In this document: in pieces, positions 40,334-40,440 of the stretch
Numbering within the stretch: position 1 is the stretch's first letter
How the letters are laid out: each line of letters opens with the position of its first letter
Assembly: GCA_013822345.1 (NCBI GenBank)
Contig: PNKH01000076.1
Coordinates: 1 to 40,440 of the forward strand
Length of the DNA: 40,440 nucleotides
Source: Isosphaera sp.
GTDB taxonomy: Bacteria > Planctomycetota > Planctomycetia > Gemmatales > Gemmataceae
Reading direction: 5' to 3'
Translations under genes and position numbers: made by a program
The notes under the pieces: model-generated
What the model was told of the DNA's origin: nothing
Database searches by the model: none
The model's input: the letters and a program-made list of their open reading frames with translations, nothing else

Positions 40334-40440
40334 AAAGGAGGTGATCCAACCGCAGGTTCCCCTACGGTTACCTTGTTACGACTTAGTCCCAATCAGGAAG
40401 TCCGGCGTCGGCATCGGTGAAGATGACTTCGGCCGTCCCT
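40334..40440 (-). rRNA. rrs: 16S ribosomal RNA, 3' end (partial)
   Basis: The plus strand reads AAAGGAGGTGATCCAACCGC at 40334-40353, the complement of the conserved 16S 3' end with the anti-Shine-Dalgarno. GGTTCCCCTACGGTTACCTT and GTTACGACTTAGTCCCAATC follow, the universal 1492R-type primer region. The rest of the gene runs off the window edge. Downstream there is no tRNA and no 23S before a terminator and a protein gene. Confidence 0.97.

Overview
The window comes from a very GC-rich bacterium, almost certainly a planctomycete of the Gemmataceae type. This rests on several proteins typical of that group: a DUF1549/DUF1553 (PSCyt2/PSD1) protein with a Big_2-like front end, a DUF1559 prepilin-like protein, a CotH-type fragment, a Ser/Thr kinase with the planctomycete N-terminal lead-in, and a 16S rRNA end followed closely by its own terminator. 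No species is claimed. GTG and TTG starts are common, and codons mostly end in G or C.

Layout. 99-2176 (+): GDP-L-fucose synthase and a family-2 glycosyltransferase, an envelope-sugar pair. 2478-6165: a LexA-type winged-helix protein (+), then on the minus strand an XPB/Ssl2-like helicase-associated protein with no motor domain and a chimeric CotH/heme-protein-tail ORF. 6263-12294 (+): a secreted FAD oxidoreductase, then a GT4 glycosyltransferase with a C-terminal helical domain and a GH130 enzyme, a likely mannoside-building and mannoside-cleaving pair. 12295-13733: the least orderly stretch, holding a dispersed-repeat-like sequence, a lower-GC zinc-finger membrane protein and a gene remnant interrupted by a palindrome. 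13734-18363: a DUF2231 membrane protein overlapping an SDR, a second SDR, a WD40 lipoprotein and a PLP-dependent threonine/serine enzyme. 18508-23932: an EF-hand protein, then a minus-strand phosphate block (pstS, a fused pstC-pstA permease, phoR) with a candidate Pho box upstream and no pstB, phoU or phoB in view. 24273-27947 (-): GH5 endoglucanase and DUF1549/DUF1553 protein. 28274-34162: Ser/Thr kinase (+); a minus-strand operon of a small PSD1-tail protein, DUF1559 protein and CoA-transferase; a PQQ-like propeller (+); DUF3467 (-). 34312-40165 (-): acetyl-xylan-esterase-like hydrolase, an M1 peptidase fused to an Omp85-like beta-barrel, and a Trm112-like protein. 40334-40440 (-): the 3' end of 16S rRNA.

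The strongest feature no single gene explains is a set of about a dozen long inverted repeats, roughly one per 3 kb. Most sit within about 20 bases of stop codons. Arms reach 56 bp perfect (25296-25413), and one is a 68-bp palindrome with no spacer (33721-33788). At least two sequence families recur, and in three genes the stop codon lies inside the repeat. They lack T-tracts, so they are not textbook intrinsic terminators. The most interesting genes are the peptidase-barrel fusion, the PstC-PstA fusion, the CotH/heme-tail chimera and the GT4/GH130 pair. All functional statements come from reading motifs; no database search was run.
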